From NCBI GenBank assembly GCA_037833965.1, contig AP031356.1, positions 13,476,501-13,540,500 on the forward strand: DNA of 64,000 nucleotides, read 5' to 3'. Shown here piece after piece: positions 61,746 to 64,000 of the stretch; the first letter of the stretch is position 1, and each line of letters begins with the position of its first letter. The translations under genes were made by a program, and so were the position numbers. This DNA is from Marchantia polymorpha subsp. ruderalis. Lineage: Eukaryota > Streptophyta > Marchantiopsida > Marchantiales > Marchantiaceae. The notes below the pieces were generated by a model. It was given only the letters and a program-made list of their open reading frames with translations. It did not search any database and had not been told where the DNA came from.

Positions 61746-64000
61746 TGATATCAGAGCTTCGGAGCTCTGCGCACTTCTGGCCGACTGTTCGATATGGAGC
61801 AGAGAGTTAGACGAGCGAAGAGTTAGACCTCGAGTGTAGAATTAAAGGGGAAGCACAAAGGTTTCAAGCGATTCAAGAGCGTTTAGAGAGGATGACAACT
61901 CCAGGGGCCTCAACACGAGGCGTTTGAAAAGAACCCCTCCCCAAGTTCAATGGGGAGTTTTTCCATTCGTGAAATAAATTGGGTTGGATTCTTCGCAGAG
62001 AAGATTTGATTAGTATAATGGAGGGCCAGGAGATTAGGCCAAGCACTCCACTTGGATGTGGAACCTGTAGACCAGATTCAGATGCAGGGAGTAAGAAAGA
62101 TTGGGATGATAAAAATCTCCTATCTTTGGCATTGTTAAACAATGCGCTGGATGATCTCTAGCAACCTCTCGTTGCTCATTGCCCAATAGCAGCTGAGGCC
62201 TGGGAAGAGTTACAAAGGATGTACGAATCGCAAGATATTTCCATGCATGTGCATCTCCGAGATGATTTGTATCCTTTGAAGAAACGACCTGATGACACAA
62301 TGTCTGAACACATTACCAAGTTTTGTCTTCTTCTAAATCAGTTAGCTGCTATAGGGCGGACAATTCCTGAGGACAAGACATACATTTGTCTTCTCAGAAG
62401 TCCAACCCCTGAGTACAGTTCATTCGTTCGATGAGGTCGCTATAAGTGTCATTCACGCAATCGTTGATTGCTAGTATTCTTCACGAGGAATCTCACCTCC
62501 AAGAAGAAGAGTTGGCGAATGGTATGGCAGCATTGTACACTACACCCAGACATGGGTGGACCTCAACGCCCAAGATCGCGAATGGAGGACACTCTGGGAC
62601 TTCATCAAGACAACCATCAGTAACTTCTCAGAAACCACCTCTTTTCAGGAAAAACGTGAAGTGCTTCTACAGTCAGAAGCAAGGCCACCTTGCTAACGAG
62701 TGCCGAAAGAAGAAACAGGATAAATCTGCTTCACACTCTACAGCAAATGTCCAGCAGTATCTATACATTGCTGCCCTTTCCACAATCGGCATAGATACTG
62801 CTTGGTACGTAGACCCAAGCACTACTCAACACATGGCTTACAACAAGAACGACTTTTGTGTCATACACTGAATTTCCATCAGAAGAGTTCGTATATCTAG
62901 GCGATGATAGTCGCCAACCCATTCAAGGTAAAGGGAATGTTATCATTTCGTTGAATGATGGTCAGGAAAGGATAATTTCTGATGTTCTGCATGTTCCTGC
63001 TCTGAGAAAGAATCTTTTCTCAATCAATCAGTTTGTTATTCACGGAAGGAGTTTACTGGTTCAACCTAATCAGTGCATCTTGAAAGACAAGATGAGTAAC
63101 GTCATTGCTTAGTGCATCAGTGAAAACAAGCTGTACAGGTTGGGAACGACTTCTTCAAATCCACGTAGTGTTCCTACAACTGCCAATTCGGTTTCTGACA
63201 CTGTAGAGCACAACACCTACCAATTGCATATGTAGCTCGGCCACATGAGTCTACCAAGAATTCTGCAGATGAAGCAGCATCACATAGTGACAGGGATGGA
63301 GAAATGTTCTGCAAGTACTCTTCCCTTTTGCACATTATGTGCATAGGGAAATCCACGAGAGCAAAATTCCCAAGGGAAGGAGCTACTCCTGCTACAGACC
63401 TTCGTGGTCTGGTACACACAGACATCTGTGGTCAACTGAGAATACCAACATTCTCAAGACGAAAGTACTTCATCACCTTTATTGATGACTTGTCAAGGTA
63501 CACTCATGTTTATTTACAATCACAAAAATCTGAAGCCTTTTCGAAATTTCAAGAGTTCAAATCAATGGTTGAAAACCATTTGAATAAGCGCATCAAGGTT
63601 CTACGTTCAAATAATGGCTTGGAATATAAATCCCGAGCATTTTCTGACTTCTGTAAGCTTAATGGTGTACACTGAATGTATACCATACCGGATACCCCTG
63701 AGCAAAACGGAGTAGCCGAGAGGAAGAATCGCACATTGATAGATGCTGTTGTTGCAATGCTATCGCATTCCCGTCTTCCTCATGGATACTGGGGCGAGGC
63801 AATCCACACTGAAGTTTACTTGTAGAACAGATCTCCTTCAAAGGCTCTACCCAATGACAAAACTCCTCATGAGCTTTGGCATGGACACAAGCCGGATCTG
63901 CGTCACTTGCAAGTCTTTGGCTGCACTGCCTTTGCACATATTGAAAAAGGTCAGCGAGGTAAGATCAACCACAAAATTGTTGAATGTATATTCCTTGGCT
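61746..64000 (+). mobile_element. Decayed Ty1/copia retrotransposon internal region, incomplete
   Basis: In order: a gag UBN2-type region (WDDKNLLSLALLNNALDDL, stop at 62159, then AAEAWEELQRMYESQ); a zinc knuckle (62662-62703) in which the second Cys is Ser; a protease with WYVDPSTTQHM, where the D-S-G active site reads D-P-S (62812); the LHVPALRKNLFSINQF segment; the LGHMSLPRIL integrase zinc region; and the integrase core. Core residue one is Asp (63421), residue two is Asn instead of Asp (RSNNG, 63610), and residue three is Glu (63718). Frameshifts near 62860 and 63340 and stops at 63110, 63233 and 63672 confirm it is dead. Order protease-integrase fits Copia. Reverse transcriptase would follow outside the window. 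Confidence 0.9.

Overview
The window is nuclear DNA from a land plant. It has spliced eukaryotic genes with GT-AG introns, a chloroplast/thylakoid protease with a bipartite targeting peptide, a plant-type GT37 fucosyltransferase, plant transposon relics, and a stretch that looks like plant mitochondrial DNA. Long AT-rich gene-poor tracts, two intronless genes and LINE/Copia/MULE relics would suit a non-seed plant (moss-, liverwort- or lycophyte-like), but this is inference and I cannot name a species.

Layout. 1-2.4 kb: 3' five exons of a Nudix hydrolase (+). 2.4-16 kb: AT-rich, gene-poor DNA with a MULE-like element holding a FAR1-like fragment (4.2-4.7 kb), a possible retrotransposon protease relic (6.9 kb), a dead LINE 3' end (14-14.8 kb) and a microRNA-like foldback (16 kb). 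16.8-18.7 kb: intronless fucosyltransferase (-). 19.5-22.5 kb: a possible beta-helix gene fragment, microsatellite, palindromes and tandem duplications. 22.5-31.4 kb: AT-rich DNA with a receptor-kinase relic (25.2 kb) and two short-loop palindromes. 31.6-31.8 kb: second LINE tail (-). 33.06-36.05 kb: a complete seven-exon CREST/alkaline-ceramidase-like membrane protein (+). 38.75-43.27 kb: a complete twelve-exon CtpA protease (-). 44-47 kb: AT-rich. 47-49.5 kb: GC-rich leader of an intronless TM9SF gene (49.57-51.56 kb, +). 52-59 kb: repeat-rich DNA with a 965-codon unrecognised repetitive ORF (56.0-58.9 kb) and two minisatellites. 60.2-61.4 kb: organelle-like DNA with a group II intron domain V. 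61.5-64 kb: 5' LTR and internal part of a decayed Ty1/copia element that leaves the window.

The genes are unrelated housekeeping functions and show no operon-like logic: dinucleotide-polyphosphate clean-up (Nudix), cell-wall fucosylation and TM9SF protein in the Golgi/endomembrane, lipid hydrolase-like membrane protein, and D1 maturation in the thylakoid lumen (CtpA). The part I cannot explain is 54.4-58.9 kb, where nested in-frame duplications build a very long open frame with no family I recognise. Exon models were made by hand from splice sites, reading phase and remembered family conservation. Several long open frames lack an ATG at their first codon, so I moved the start to the first in-frame ATG.
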